Of a DNA stretch of 64,000 nucleotides, positions 34,898-47,255 are shown piece after piece. Each line of letters begins with the position of its first letter. Position 1 is the stretch's first letter. The notes under the pieces are model-generated. The model was not told the DNA's origin. It saw nothing but the letters and a program-made list of their open reading frames with translations, and searched no databases. Location of the stretch: contig OY730169.1 of assembly GCA_963422465.1 (NCBI GenBank), forward strand, positions 4,092,001 to 4,156,000, read 5' to 3'. Made by a program: the position numbers and the translations under genes. The stretch is from Lichina pygmaea. Lineage: Eukaryota; Ascomycota; Lichinomycetes; Lichinales; Lichinaceae.

Positions 34898-35562
34898 CTT
34901 GGCGGATCTCCGAACCGAAGCTGTCGACACGTGCCTGGCGCGAGAGAGACAATGATCCCGATCAGTTTCGCGATGGCCGTCGGGGGAGTCTTTATGTGGG
35001 CCGACGACGATTGGCGGCTCATGTGTGGGTTCGTCTCGCTTCGGTGCCGCCACGGTCGTGCTGCCACGAGCCCGACATGCCCGGCCAAAGGCTGGTGTGT
35101 GCCCCAAGGCGGCAGGAAGAAGGATTTCGGTGTCGCGCGGTGGTGCGGTGGTGCGGTGGTGCGGTGGGCCTTTGGGCTGTCGGAGCGGTGGGAAAGGCAA
35201 TCGGCGTCATGGTACGTAACGGACGTGCGGTACTGGAGCTCCTGTGGCCTCGAAGGCTTGTGGATCGCCGACGAAGCCGGGGATCGCAAAACAACCCCAC
35301 TCGACTCTGCACGGCTCTGCGCCAAGGTCGCATGCGAAAGACCTGATCCCCCTAGCGAGCCTATAGGACCGCGGCTTCTTTCGGCAGTCGATCGAATTGG
35401 CAGATCCCTGTCGTCGTACAGTACGAGGTACCGTAGCACCACTAGACGCAAACCTAGTGTTTCAACTGGTCAAGAGATAGGTGGGTGTGTATCGCTTGTG
35501 TGATGAGGGCATGGAGGGGGCACCGTACGTTGCGTACGTACGCATCGTCACGACTGCACAAT
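34898..35562. other. Intergenic, promoter side of the rhodopsin-like gene
   Basis: Long overlapping frames on both strands reflect high GC. None has a domain. It contains a GTGCGGTGGT short tandem repeat near 35139-35165. Confidence 0.4.
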
Positions 35563-35772
35563 TCAGGCACGGGAATGCGGGGTGTGGGACGGCAATCCTT
35601 GTCTGGGCACACGGTCGGTGTGGTCCTGCATCGTCGCCCTGGCGTGCGCATTCCCGACCACGCCTCCTGTTGCGAGCCCTGCTTTCTTGCGCAAGACTTC
35701 GGCGTTGTCGGCCGAACCGTCCTCGACGTCGGCCTTGTCGCGCTTGCGCATCGAATTCTGGAGTCCGAACAT
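35563..35772 (-). CDS. Possible small protein of 69 residues, unknown
   Basis: Starts MFGLQNSMRKRD and ends HTPHSRA. It is charged and Ala/Gly-rich, with no signal peptide or helix. The sequence has even, gene-like composition (AGLATGGVVGNAHARATMQDH) and an ATG 34 codons from any other in frame. I do not recognise it. It may be a real small stress-type protein or chance. Divergent from the rhodopsin-like gene only in the sense that both are on the minus strand, about 0.7 kb apart. Confidence 0.3.
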   Translation of the reverse strand: MFGLQNSMRKRDKADVEDGSADNAEVLRKKAGLATGGVVGNAHARATMQDHTDRVPRQGLPSHTPHSRA

Positions 35773-37107
35773 GGCGTGATGTCGCGAAGCCGTCGCGACT
35801 GGGAGTTGCGCATCGGCTAGATCTCGAACCGGTGTCTTGCGCAGAGTACTCTCGTAGCTCCGCCCTGTGCCGTCCTTTATACTCGCATGTGTCGCGGTGG
35901 TTCTCCTGCCGTACTTCACTTGGCACTGGTCCTGGTGGCTCAATGGCTTTTCAACCTTCAGCGTGCTGTGCAATCAGCAGCAGTCCAGGACAAGACACCT
36001 GACCGCCAAGATGGGCCGAGCAGCATCGTCCCGCAACTTACCGTTAGCCCCTCACGTTCGTGATGCCTCCCATTCCTGGCTATCCTGGTCCCTGGGCGAG
36101 GTGATCCTCCCGTCTTCGCAATCCCGCCCTCCGCCGTGTCTTGATCTCCTTTGGAGCACAACTGTACGTATCATACAGTAGATCAACGGAACTCTGTACG
36201 GGTCGGTCTGTTCCAGGGGAACCCCACAGCGACCGGTATCTGAGAGTATCAAAGTCCAAGACGGCAACACAAAGGGTGCGACGTGACATGCGCGCACCTG
36301 CCACTGCCTGCGTACAAGGCGTACAGTACTCCGTACATACGTACGTAATCAATGGTGCAGTACATACATACGTCACGCACTTCACAGAGTAGAATCAAGA
36401 CTAATTAGAACAAAGACAAAGCACTTTCGTACGACTGAGCAAGCGCCAAGAGCAGGACGGAGATGAAAAGCAAGCATTGTAGTACCTCGTACGGAGTACG
36501 TGCAATGGCAGTGAGACGATGGAAGCCGTAGACGCGCGACCTCCAGCTTGTCTATCGTTTCCGTACATACGTACATATCGTACGAGTACACTGCCACGAG
36601 TACTCCGTACCTAGTGCAGGAAAGTCCCGCAGTGGAAGAATTCGCCATCGGTGCGTGAGCCGATGAGGCTCTGCGGGAAGGCTGATTATGTCATTGTCAT
36701 CGTCTATCTTGATCTTGATACCCGTGTCCTCCGTGCCCCTGCACCCCCTGCACCCCCTGCCACGCCTCGGCATGTGTACTACTTCCGTATATTGACGTGA
36801 CTTGGCTCCAGTAATATGATTCCAAGAAAAGACTCACTACCGTATCATACCGTACGGTACGGTACCGTAGTGCCGTCAGGTTGGGATCCTCGGTTTCAAG
36901 ATGAATTGCTGCTGTGATGTTCAGACACAGAGCTTGCGTAGCTCATCCGCCGAGCTCCCCGCCTTCTTGGTCATGGTGGCATCTGCCTCCTTCTGAATCG
37001 CTACGTACCTGGCCAAGCAACCTGCAAGCCATCCGTGTCGCTCGTCAGCTAGGGACCCGTGTTTCCAGCACCAGACATGTTGTCTTGTTTGACAACTACA
37101 TGCGTTA
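35773..37107. other. Intergenic rich in TACGTAC / CGGAGTAC motifs
   Basis: Many copies of TACGTAC, GTACTCCGTAC and CCGTACGGTACGG, concentrated at 36160-36180, 36320-36375, 36485-36612 and 36840-36870. No gene is seen. Confidence 0.5.
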
Positions 37108-37370
37108 TTTTATCTTTTATCTTATTCTTACTCCGATCTGGCTGGTGAGTTATGTAGAACTTCTAGATAAAAGGCTTGTTTCCCAGAAAACTATCGAAGA
37201 AAGACAAACTAGAACTCACGGTCGGTAAACCCGCGGAAAAATCTCACGGGATACGGAGTGTCTTACGGTAGAGAATAGTGAATCAGAGACCTGTGGTGTT
37301 TGCAGGTAGAAGTTGATGTGCCAAGTCGAACTAGTCTAGCCATTTCAAAGAAATGAACCAGAGAAGAACA
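37108..37370 (-). mobile_element. 5'-truncated LINE remnant, same family as the Tad-like LINE
   Basis: About 260 bp matching the 3' end of the LINE at 12174-12440. The tail appears as TTATTTTATCTTTTATCTTATTCTTACTC on the plus strand, followed by GATCTGGCTGGTGAG and AGAACTTCTAGATA. It ends near ATGAACCAGAGAAGAA. Only the last codons of ORF2 and the 3' region remain. Divergent and presumably old. No clear target duplication. Confidence 0.75.
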
Positions 37371-38051
37371 CCTGTGTGTACTGCGTGATGGAATAAACAG
37401 ACAGCACTACATTGGAAGACCTGTGGCCAAGGCTAGGCTGGGTCACATCACGTAGCGCTCTCGGCTATGCAGCTTTGTTGGTCATGCTGTCAGCTTCGTT
37501 TGGTGACTTCGCGTAGAGCCGGATCCCTGGCGACGGATATATAGACGTTGTCCTGGCTGGATGCCCACTACATTTCTGCCAGATCAAGCAAGCCCGAGAG
37601 ACGTCGCGAGCTACATTCAGTTCTAGACAGATATCATCTCAATCCATCTCGAGGTCGAAAAGACTGCCTCTCGGCATGCAGAGCCTGCCCAGCAGTGCAA
37701 ACCGTGGATTCTGCGCGAATTCGTGCTCACCCGCCATCACCTTGCGCCTCGCAACACGATGCCCGATCGCCAGGGCCGCTTGTAGCTGCTGGATTGGGAC
37801 TATGCTGGCTGGTATCCAAGATATTTCCAATGTGCGGCTATGTACGGGGTACAATTTTCTTTTTCCGCGGACTGCAACAGGTGGACGAGGTTGAAGTGGC
37901 GGCTTTTCACCTTATTTTATTTCGTGGCTGGACATTCCAAGCAGGAGACTCGAGTGTTGGAGGTGATCGGATCAAGGTCTGACCATCTTAGCGCTGCTCG
38001 CCGACGCAGCACAACCGCCAAGGGAACCGCAGCTCGCTGTGTGGAGGGTAC
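37371..38051. other. Intergenic
   Basis: An open frame at 37548-37982 lacks an ATG at its start and any domain. Nothing else is seen. Confidence 0.4.
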
Positions 38052-38090
38052 GTATGTATGTATGTATGTATGTATGTATGTATGTATGTA
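38052..38090 (+). repeat. (GTAT)n microsatellite
   Basis: About ten units. On the minus strand it reads (ATAC)n and directly follows the 3' region of a LINE remnant, so it may be that element's tail. Confidence 0.9.
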
Positions 38091-38640
38091 CGGAAGTAGT
38101 CCTACTCCAATCTAAAGCTTGCTAGGCTAAATGCTGGGAATCTATAAAAATGGTAGTCACCTGACCCCAGAGTGAAAATCCTCCCCTGCAGCCCCTGGTC
38201 GAGCGCCTACCTACCGAGATACTATAAACAAGGAGAGTGACTGTGTGGCAGTCAGGCAGGGGGGAGCTGATCCCGGGCCCAGGAGAACTGGGTGAGGAGG
38301 TTGAGACGGAGGAACCACGTCGTGAGGGCGGCGGCTGCCCGGGGGTCTGAGGTTAGCCGCTGGAAGTCAGTAGAGGCAACAGCCTGGCGTAGTTGCATGC
38401 GTTCTCTAGAGAAACGAGGGCAGCTGAGTATGACATGTTTTGCTGTCTCCCACTGCCATCCGCAGGGACATGCTGGGGACTTGAAGCCAGGGACCCGGCA
38501 CTTGTGCAGGAAGTCTGCAAGACCAATCTTCCCTGTTCAGATCTGAGTCAAGAGACTGCTGTGTGCCTTCGGGAGGCCGGAGTGGAGGCGGAGGGCCGCC
38601 TTCTTGTACGGCATTGCCTCTGGCTTCCAGTGTTGCGGCC
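38052..38640 (-). mobile_element. 5'-truncated LINE remnant of a second subfamily
   Basis: On the minus strand the DNA encodes the C-terminus of a fungal LINE ORF2: KKAALRLHSGLP, then GKIGLADFLHKC, CPCGWQWETAKHVILSC with the CCHC pattern, and a tail towards LLTQFSWARDQLPP. One TGA interrupts the frame near 38541, where Arg is expected (CGA to TGA). About 150 bp of 3' untranslated sequence follows, ending in the ATAC repeat. It is not close in sequence to the LINE at 12174-24295. Confidence 0.8.
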
Positions 38641-38645
38641 ATAGG

Positions 38646-39963
38646 CCCGCAGGCTAGCTAGCTTAGTCAGTCGACAGGGCTTAGTCAGGCAGGGCCATAT
38701 AGCTCTGAGCCCTCGAGGGCCTTAATGAGACAGACTTCTCCTCTCCTCGATAGGCGGTTGCCTTAGTAGTTGTACCATCCAGCCTCCCCCGGGGTCTGGG
38801 TCGGTCGAGCGGTGGGCCACGATCATGCTATGCCAAGACATGATGCAGAGCCACCGTCCCCCTGCAGCGTCTCTGCCACGCTTTCCTGCGGTCCCGGGGT
38901 CTCTTTCTCCGCCGTACACGCTCACCCCTAGGACCTGCTTCGGGGCGCCGGGTCGCCAGCCCAGAGCCCACGCTCCAATTGGCCTTTTGTATATACCCCT
39001 GGTGCGATCTGATAGTCACTAGTAATTAAGATGATGGTTGTAATGGATCATGGTCAACCTGGCAAGGTATTCGCCAAGTGAACAACAAAGGCAGCACACT
39101 CAGCTTCAGTCTTTTCTTTGAGAAAGTACTTGAAGTCAACATCAGATGTATACTATTCTTGGAACACAGCATGAAATCTGTGATTCGAACAGTGGCAAGA
39201 CAACAGTAGTTGGCGACTGGGTGCTCGGTCAGCTAGGAGCAGATATGCGAGCAGCGGCACACAGTTTCCTCCTATAATGTGGGCGTGAGATGTCTCAGCT
39301 GCTAGCCAAGCACGCCAAGATATAGAAGCCTTTTGGCTCAGAGGGCTGGGTGATACTGACAGTCAGCCATGATAAAATCTCATCGACGATTGGTATGGAA
39401 CGAGCGTAGCTCTACCGCGGCCTGACCACCTCATGCCATTCGTGACCGGAGCTACACACTCTGGTGCCCTTTTCAGCCTCCTTCTCCAGTGATCTGAGCC
39501 TACTGAGTGCTCGACCTGGGCAACGTCTCTATGATTCTTGACCGTGGCTGCGTCACGATCGGAAGACTCCCTTCTTGATGTTCATGGCAGTCTGTCCCTC
39601 AGGGTCATGCCAGTAGTATGACACTTCTCGCATGTGTCAGCTGCACTTCCATGTGACAACAGATCTAGCCCCCCCCCCCCCCCCCCCCCCCCCAGATCTT
39701 TGACCCAGTAGCGACACCCTTCGAACTCTTTGGTGCACTCGTACTTCTGGCGGCGACAGGTGACAATGGCGGTGATGATAGCTGCACACAATGATACCCG
39801 TCCGCGATAGGGAACGACTCCTTCTTGATGGCATTGCCCGTGACCTGGCACGCCTGGCTTTGTTTTCGAGGGAGCAACAATCCTGGCTTGCTGGCCATTG
39901 CCTCATCATCCAGAACACACGTCCACATGCACGGAGTGTTTCGGGCATCTCGGGGACGCTGGT
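38646..39963. other. Intergenic with a 25-C homopolymer
   Basis: No gene is seen. A run of 25 C lies at 39669-39693, bracketed by AGATCT on both sides. Confidence 0.45.
39669..39693 (+). repeat. Poly-C tract, 25 bases
   Basis: Longest homopolymer in the window, flanked by AGATCTAG on the left and AGATCT on the right. Confidence 0.95.
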
Positions 39964-40242
39964 CTAGTTATTTGGCAGGAGCAATGTCTCCATCGCCCTC
40001 GGGGGTTTTTCTCTGTTCATGTATCCGACAACGCGGAGAAACGTGACGGGTGTGTCGCCGTCAGCTGAATCGTACTCTTCGAGCTCGGAAGTGTCACCAA
40101 TGTCTTGGTGGGGGTGCGAGCGATATCGATGTATCGAGAGAGCGTGGGGAGATGCGGGGTTGGTCTGCAGAGATCTCCGCACGAACAGAAGCCCCAGCAA
40201 GAATGCAAAAGTGCTAATCAGAGCTCTTGATGTATCTGCCAT
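39964..40242 (-). CDS. Possible small membrane-anchored protein, 92 residues
   Basis: Starts MADTSRALISTFAFLLGLLFVRR: a short N-terminal hydrophobic helix (about 7-21) followed by Arg, then a polar, acidic tail (DIGDTSELEEYDSADGD). No family is recognised. It lies 174 bp downstream of the ABC transporter gene on the same strand. It could be chance. Confidence 0.28.
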   Translation of the reverse strand: MADTSRALISTFAFLLGLLFVRRSLQTNPASPHALSIHRYRSHPHQDIGDTSELEEYDSADGDTPVTFLRVVGYMNREKPPRAMETLLLPNN

Positions 40243-40415
40243 ACATACTACTTACTTTTAGTGGTGGAATACTAGTTGCAGCCGGCCTCCCACGTCGTAT
40301 GCGGCTCAGAACGCAGATGGCAACAGAGAAGAGACGGATATGAATAAGATGACTGCGATGAAGCCCTTCGCTGGCAGGCTGGCTATAACATGATATAAAC
40401 TTGAAATGGCTCCTA

Positions 40416-43400
40416 TTATATAAGTGGTATTGATGGCATTGTGAACCAGCCGAGTCCCCTGCGTTCCTTCTTCTTCTGCGCCTTGGTCTCTGCCGGATCT
40501 CCTTCTTCCTGGACGTTGTGCCTCCCGATGATGGTCAAGAAGACCTGATCCAGCGTCGTCTGCGAGACCGAGTAGTGCTCCAGACCTAAAGCGGACTTGT
40601 TCGCCTCGAGCAGGTTGAAGAGAGCGCTGACGCTGGATTTCTTCGCCGTCGACGTTGGTGATGCTGACATCGGGAATTGTTGATTTGGATCGCTTGGCTC
40701 GCCGGCTTCGATGGTGTCTTCCGCGTCGGCCGTCTTGACTGCCGATGCGTTGCTGCTGCTGTCGACGCTGGGAGACTTGGCGGGGATGCCGAAGCGGATC
40801 TGTCCGTGGTACGAGTTGGGCTCGATGACAGCGTGCGAAAAGTGCTGCAGGATCCACGACTTGATGCGCTCCATCTCCTCGGCGCTTGTGTGGGGTGCCG
40901 TGTGGGTGATGAGATGCACGTAGTACGCGTCGCCGTACTTTTTCCGCAAGTGATCGGTGGTACCGAGCGCAAGCATGCGGGTGGCCATGATTCCGGCTCG
41001 ATGGGCCAGCGCATCTGCCTCCTCCATTGAATGTGTCTGAATCGAAAACATCAGCACGTGTCCGCAAGACCTCCGGTAACGGCAACCCACTGTCAACAAG
41101 ATGGACCTGTTCGGGACCACCGACGCCAGGGTCTTCCACATGACGCGTTTCGAAGCAGCGTCCATGCCCGAAGATGGCTCGTCGAGCAAGAGGACGGTGG
41201 GATTGCCTCACGTCAAGTCAGCGGGCGAAGACTCGTTAGAAGGATGCAGGGCTCCTACCCAAAAGCGCAATGGCAAGGCTGAGCTTCCGCTGATTGCCAC
41301 CGGACAGCTTGCCTGCAAGTCGGGTGGTGACGCTCTCCAGCCCTACGGCCCGGACAACCTCCCGCACGTTGTGCTCGACATCGGCAACGCCTCTGATACG
41401 GGCGTAGAACCTGAGGTGCTCGAGCGTCGTCATCTGGTCCATCGCGTCGAACTGGGGACAGACGCCCATGTGCGATCGTGCCGTCGCTCTTTGCGATCTG
41501 ATGGACGAGTTCTCGATGAAGATCTCGCCCTCGCGATTGTTGGGCTGTATGTCGCCCCGGATCCTGGAGAGACGAACAATCAGATCAGCGGGCGAGCTTC
41601 AAGGGTACGAACAGAAGTGCCCTTCGACGACGGTCGACGTACATCGAGACGGTTGTCGACTTGCCGGCCCCGTTGGGACCAAGCAGCGCAAACACTTCTC
41701 CGCGAGAAACGGCAAAGGTGACGTCCTCGACGGCGACATTCGACTTGAACGCCTTGGTGACGTGAAGGACCCGAAGGGCATTGCTCGTGTTCCGAGCACG
41801 TTGCAGCTCGTCCGCGATCTCCTTGTCCTGGCTCTGCTTCTCCTCTTCGTCCTTGGCCCGGGACCTCGACGGGAATACACTCCGCTTCGGACCTCCCTCG
41901 AACCACAGGAGAGCGGCGAAGAGTATGATCGTCTGCAAGGTCAGGTATAGGATCGGACCGCCGTACAGAACGATTTCTCCTGGATAGGAGATCAACTTTT
42001 TATCGCGGCAGTTGATGTAGAACAGGTTCACGGCCACGGATAATGCCCTGAGCAAGCTGCTGATGGGCGATATGGCACTGATGGCGAAGTGAACGATGTT
42101 CGTGTAAGACTCGACGCTCTCTCTCGGCGCGAACACCTGAACGCTCATGAATGAAATCAAGTATATCAAGAAAAAAGCCCTGGATGACGGCGGTCAGCTG
42201 GCTTTCATCTCGTGACAGGAGATTCACTGACTCTTGTCCGATAGCGGCGTACACAAAGGCGCGTAGTTGTGACCGAGCTATGAGGGACAGAAGATAGGCC
42301 AGCACGGCGGACGCAAGGCCGTAGAGCACCAGCACGACGAACAAGTAACCAAGGTTGTACCAGATGTCCGAGCTGACGGCGAAGACGACCGTCACGATCG
42401 CACTGGTCACCAGGATGAAGAAGAAATCGAACGAGAGGTAAGCGAGCCTAGATCGCGGTCAGCTCCTGGGCGCGTGCCACGGGGCCCGAGTTGGATGACG
42501 ACTCTAGGGACGGTAAGATTCACTGACCAGAGCGGCAAGCTTCGAACGCCGTTGCTGTAGTGCAGAGCTCGAATGTTCCGAAGGCGCTCGGTTGTGGGAT
42601 ATAGAGCGAAGAATGCGGGGAAGAGCGCCATGGCGAGGCCAAAGTAGGCGATGGCTCGAAGAGACTCTTCTATGGATGCCTGCGACGGCGTCAAGAAACG
42701 GCCGGCTGCAGCATCACGAAAGGAAAGAGGGCAGAACTTCTTACCGGTATGGCCCGGTCAAATGCGGAAAACTGTGTGTTGATCGACACGTTGGTGATCA
42801 GCCTGTCGAAGACGTTCTGCGTGAGGATCGAGTTGTACAGGCCACCATTGTTTGATCGGCTACCGTCACCACGGTAGGCGAAAGTCGGAGGGGCGCCGTC
42901 GCTGGCGGCGAAAGCACCGCCGGGGATGACTCGAGAGAATTCCTCGCTGATGTAGTCGTTGAAGGCCGGGAGCGTGTCGACCTGGTGGACAGACTGGAGC
43001 AGTTCCGGGACGCTCGCGACCTCGCTGGCGGAAGATGACACGACGCCTTGGAAGCTAGACGGGGCATCTCCGGAGAGCAAGCTGGAGGGGCCGATGGTCA
43101 AGTTCAAGCCGTCACGGTCGAGCAGCTGAGAGCCGAACGAAGTGGTGGCGGATGCTTCCAGTTCGTCGGCGGCGTTGCAGACGGGCTGCCGGAAATCCCG
43201 CAGAAAGAGGGTGATCAGGCCGCCGGCGACAATGGGCAGAACAAACGCCGCGACGTACGGCAGATTGTTGCGTTTGAGGATGGTCAAGCGCTTCCGGAAC
43301 ATGATCCAAGCCTGGCGTGGCATGCCGATCCGTTTCCCCGGCAAGAGCGAGACTTCCCGAGAGTTGCTGGGGGATCCTTTGTCGTCGACGAACGTACCTG

Positions 43401-45812
43401 AGCCGCCATCGGCCTTGGCTACCGGAGCGCTGCCGACTCCGGTCTCGTTGACCTCGTCGGCAAGCTTGAGAAAGACGTCCTCGATGCTGGGCCCGGCCAC
43501 CCGGTAGTCTTGGATGCCCTGGCGTTCGAGTTGGTCGACAAGCCGAGCGGCCTCGGCCGACGTGCCCACGACGTAGACCGCCTTGTCGTGGTCCACCGTG
43601 CTCGAGACCGGTACGTCGACCCGTGCAAGGTCCACGGCGGAGGAATTCGACACGTGCACTCGGTATCCGTCGCCCAACTTGCTCTTCAGTTCGACCGCGG
43701 GTCCTTCGGCGCGTAGCGAGCCTGTCGAGAGGATCGCGATGCGGTCGGCAAGCACGTCGGCCTCGTCCAAGAAGTGCGTGGTCAAGACGATGGTCCTGCT
43801 GCCTCGCTCGCGCAGGAGGATATCCCACACCTTTCGGCGAGACAGCGGGTCCAGGCCGCTGCTCACTTCATCAATGCAGCAGACCAGGCTGCCGCCGGTG
43901 AACATCATGGCGAGCTGCACCTTGCGTTTCTGGCCGCCGGAGAGGGTACTCGTTTTCGCCTTGATCTTCGAGCTCAGATCACAGGCAGCCGCCAGCTGTC
44001 GGATCTCCTCCTTCGCGGCAGAGCGCTTGTCGCTCTTCAACCCGTTGAAGATCGAGATGTGTTCCCTCACGGTCAGATCGTCCCACAAAACGTTCTGTTG
44101 TCATGGGTTTCAGCCTTCCACAATGGCATTGACGGGAGGAGGGGGCGGAGGATGATCGGGGGTTCGGTATTCACCTTCTGCGGGCAAAGGCCAAGGCCGC
44201 CCCTACCGACAACCTCGACCGAGCCTTGCGTGACGGTGCTCAGCCCGGCGATGGCATCGAGCGTCGTCGTCTTGCCGCTCCCGTTCGCGCCCAGCAAGAC
44301 CAGGATCTGGCCTTTGGGCACGTCCAGCGTGAGGTCGTTGACCGCGACGACGGTCTCGGCGGGCGCCCTACGCAAGGAGGCGACGAATCGCACGAGCGCC
44401 GACGGTCCGTAGTGCTTCGTAAAGTTCCGCAATCGCACCGGTGGCGCGGCGTCGTGCTGTTGGGGGGTGAGCTTCCGGCCTCTCGAGGCGGCCGCGAATC
44501 GACTGCGTTCGACCAAGGCTCCGAGGAGCGGGTAGACGAAGATCTGGATCAGCAGGAAGACCCACAGCAGCAGGCCGGGGAGCGACCAGGGGCTCTCGGG
44601 GGCCGACTTCAGCAGGTCCGCCGGACGATCCAGCCTCTCGAACCGAGCCAGGAAGACCAGGAAGAAGACGTAGTTCATGGGCGGGAATATCAAGGCGAGG
44701 ATGACAACGCCAGCGGTGCTGCCATCAGTCACCGTCTGGGCAATGATGCCCAACACCACGGCCGCGATCGTGACCAGAGCACCGCTCAGCTGAGCCTTCT
44801 TGAAGTACGCGGCGCCGTAGACGGCAAACGAGGTCATGGCGAGGCCCGAAAGGACGACGTGGAGGATGACGATGGCGTTGTTGGTCCGTCGGAAGACGCC
44901 GCACAGAGCGACTCCGACGCCTATCCAGCCCGGCCCATATATCATATCAAAGGCCAGGTGATAGGATATCAAGCGGGCCGCCTGCGGCTGCCACCGACTT
45001 GCGTTCGGCATCATGGCCTCGATCAAGGACGACATGCCGAGCTCTCGCTCGCTCGCGGCCTGGCCGACCAGATGATAGACGACGAAGATGAGTCCGCCCA
45101 GGAAGGCGACGCCGAGCACGTCGATGATGGCGTTCATGTAGGTCTTCCGGAGATCAATGGCTCGCTGCTCGCGCGTCTTCGAGGTGAACATGTACTCCCT
45201 AACCTCGGACGGCAAGGCGGCATCGTCGACGGTGTCGCTCAGAGACGCGATGGCAAAGTCGACGGCGTGCTGAAGCGGAATGGCGTAGATCTGGACTTCG
45301 TTGTCGGTCTTGCGGGTGTCGATCCGATAGCCCAGCGCGGCATCGGCACGTAGGGTGTAGTTCCACATGCCACCGGGTCCTTCGTCGGGCGAGGAGTGGA
45401 AGACGACAGCGCCGAAGCAGTTGCTGATGCCATTGATGGAGGTCGGGCACCCGTCGAGCAGCTCGTCGGCGCTCTCCAGGACCCGCACCTTCTTTCCGGC
45501 GCGCCGAACGGGCTCGGCAACACGTTCGATGACGCGCTCGATGTCGCCTCCAACGAAGCCGCCGTCGACGAAGGCAAGCGTGTCACGGCCCGCACTGGCG
45601 GCGTTCACGGCATCCTCGAGCGATCGCACCGGGGTCGGAGTGGCAATGCCGAAGTAGGATGGAGGAATTATCAGATTCCGGACGAAGGTCAGAAGCGCGA
45701 CGACGATGATCGGCAACAGAAAAGCACTCAGGACGGTGCTCAACGGTCGCCTGACCAGGGCGACGAGGAGGTTCTTCTTCGTCAAGGTCCATATCTGCCT
45801 CGCGAAAGCCAT
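40416..45812 (-). CDS. ABCA-type full ABC transporter
   Basis: ATP-driven membrane transporter, probably of lipids or related amphiphiles by analogy with the A subfamily. Eight exons on the minus strand: 45812-44175, 44094-42745, 42679-42528, 42447-42232, 42179-41643, 41563-41259, 41206-41091 and 41036-40416, for 1644 residues. Layout is (TM-NBD)x2. TMD1 has an N-terminal helix near 25-45, a large extracellular loop, then helices to ~430. NBD1 has Walker A GANGSGKTT at about 508, LSGGQKRKV and a Walker B reading CCIDEVSSGLD, where Val replaces the usual Pro. TMD2 covers about 790-1200. NBD2 has GPNGAGKSTT at about 1286, LSGGNQRKL, LLLDEPSSGMD and the TTHSMEEAD switch. All catalytic residues are present in both sites. 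Introns are 52-80 bp. Confidence 0.94.
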
Positions 45813-47255
45813 GACGAGGACGTCGGAGCGGTGCGAAGCACCAATGTCACGATGCGATGTGTCTGATGAGATTGCCTGGTGTTTGGATGACCCGTTACCG
45901 GCATCGGAATGTGAAGGGGCTCAAGACCGGTGTCCAATGGACGGGTCCACCTCTACTTATACTTCGCTGTGTAGGATCACATGAGGAGAGACAAAGAACG
46001 GGGCGCATCTACAAAGGATACGGAGTGTCCATCGTTGACTGCGGCGGCTCTGGGTCAATGCGCTCGGCATGTCAACGCCCGTGGCACCGAGAGGAGCCGC
46101 GAAGCATCACTGGACCGTACGAGTCGCCGTAGTGAATGTGTACCGTACCTCATAGGACACATGTATCCTTGTAGACGACGCTCTCGCTAATTACCGGATA
46201 CAGCGTCACGACACAAGTCTGCGTACGCTCCTACATGCTGTTGGCCGCAGTGGTCATAAGTAATGTGACAATATCAGCATTGCTTCCCGATACTGAAGTC
46301 GCATTACTAACAACTGGATGGAACATACCCAAAGTCTCATGCTGTGCCACTATACTCGTGATACTGTATCCGCACGGCCGGGCTGAAAAGTCGATGACAC
46401 CATCACTACGGTAGCTCCACGTACAGTACGTACTTCCGTGGGGCAGACCCTAACTACAGTAGCTCACAGACACAGCCATCGTCTGCAGAGTCATGTGCCC
46501 AAGTGTTGGATGTAAGAGGAGCGGCGTTGACATGATGTCTTTCAATATCTTTTGGTACCACCACCTAATCTCCTGTAGATTTTCACATGAATCAAGAACA
46601 GATCAGTAATGACCGCTCCGGTCAGCCGGGAGAACGTGCTCCGATGGGCTTACGTGGCCAGGTCTCGGTAATGCCTGGATAGCGTACTCCCTACCTAAGC
46701 CTCTTCAGGGGTACGGTGGAGCACTACGTTACATACAGAGCAATTATGCGTCCGTACATAGTACACACAGGTGTTGCCATCCTGGGTGATCGTCCCCATG
46801 TAGCTCTGTGGAGTTCAGCCCTGTGACAACATTTGTCTGTGAATCTTTAAGATCAAATATCTAGTCAAACAACCAGATACTAAGATGGTGTAAGTATGGG
46901 AGAGTGGGGTGGAGAGTAGAGAGTAGTACAAGTACTGAAAAAACCTTACGTATGTACGTATGTACTTTGTTGGGCCCCATTTTAAGCCCCATCCATCACA
47001 CGCTAGTACGAGTATTACCCGACGGCAACCGCGGATGTAGCTGCCAGTAGCCGACCGTAGTATCGGTTGGCGCACACGTGACACGGTACAGCTGCTGGAC
47101 AGCGCTGGGTAAGTCAATTAACTGTACGTTACCTTCCGTACTTCCCGACGCACGTTCCTGCCCGGCCAACACCAGCACCATCTACCGTACTTTACGTACT
47201 GTTCTGTAGATACCTTCTTCAAGCTCCCTCTCGGCATATCGCACAGTACGGAGCG
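45813..47255. other. Intergenic between two divergent genes
   Basis: 1.4 kb holding the promoters of the ABC transporter (left) and the aminopeptidase (right). GTACGTAC-type motifs cluster at 46420-46440, 46735-46765, 46945-46970 and 47125-47200. No gene is seen. Confidence 0.5.

Noticed and set aside
34391-35503. 370-codon plus-strand frame opposite the rhodopsin-like gene
   Set aside because: It covers the exons and introns of a well-supported minus-strand gene. The GC-rich opposite strand stays open by composition.
37548-37982. 144-codon plus-strand frame
   Set aside because: The first codon is TTG, no domain, and no splice partner was found.
40306-41211. 301-codon minus-strand frame overlapping the end of the ABC transporter
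   Set aside because: Wrong frame relative to NBD2. The neighbouring frame carries DEPSSGMD and the TTHSMEEAD switch.
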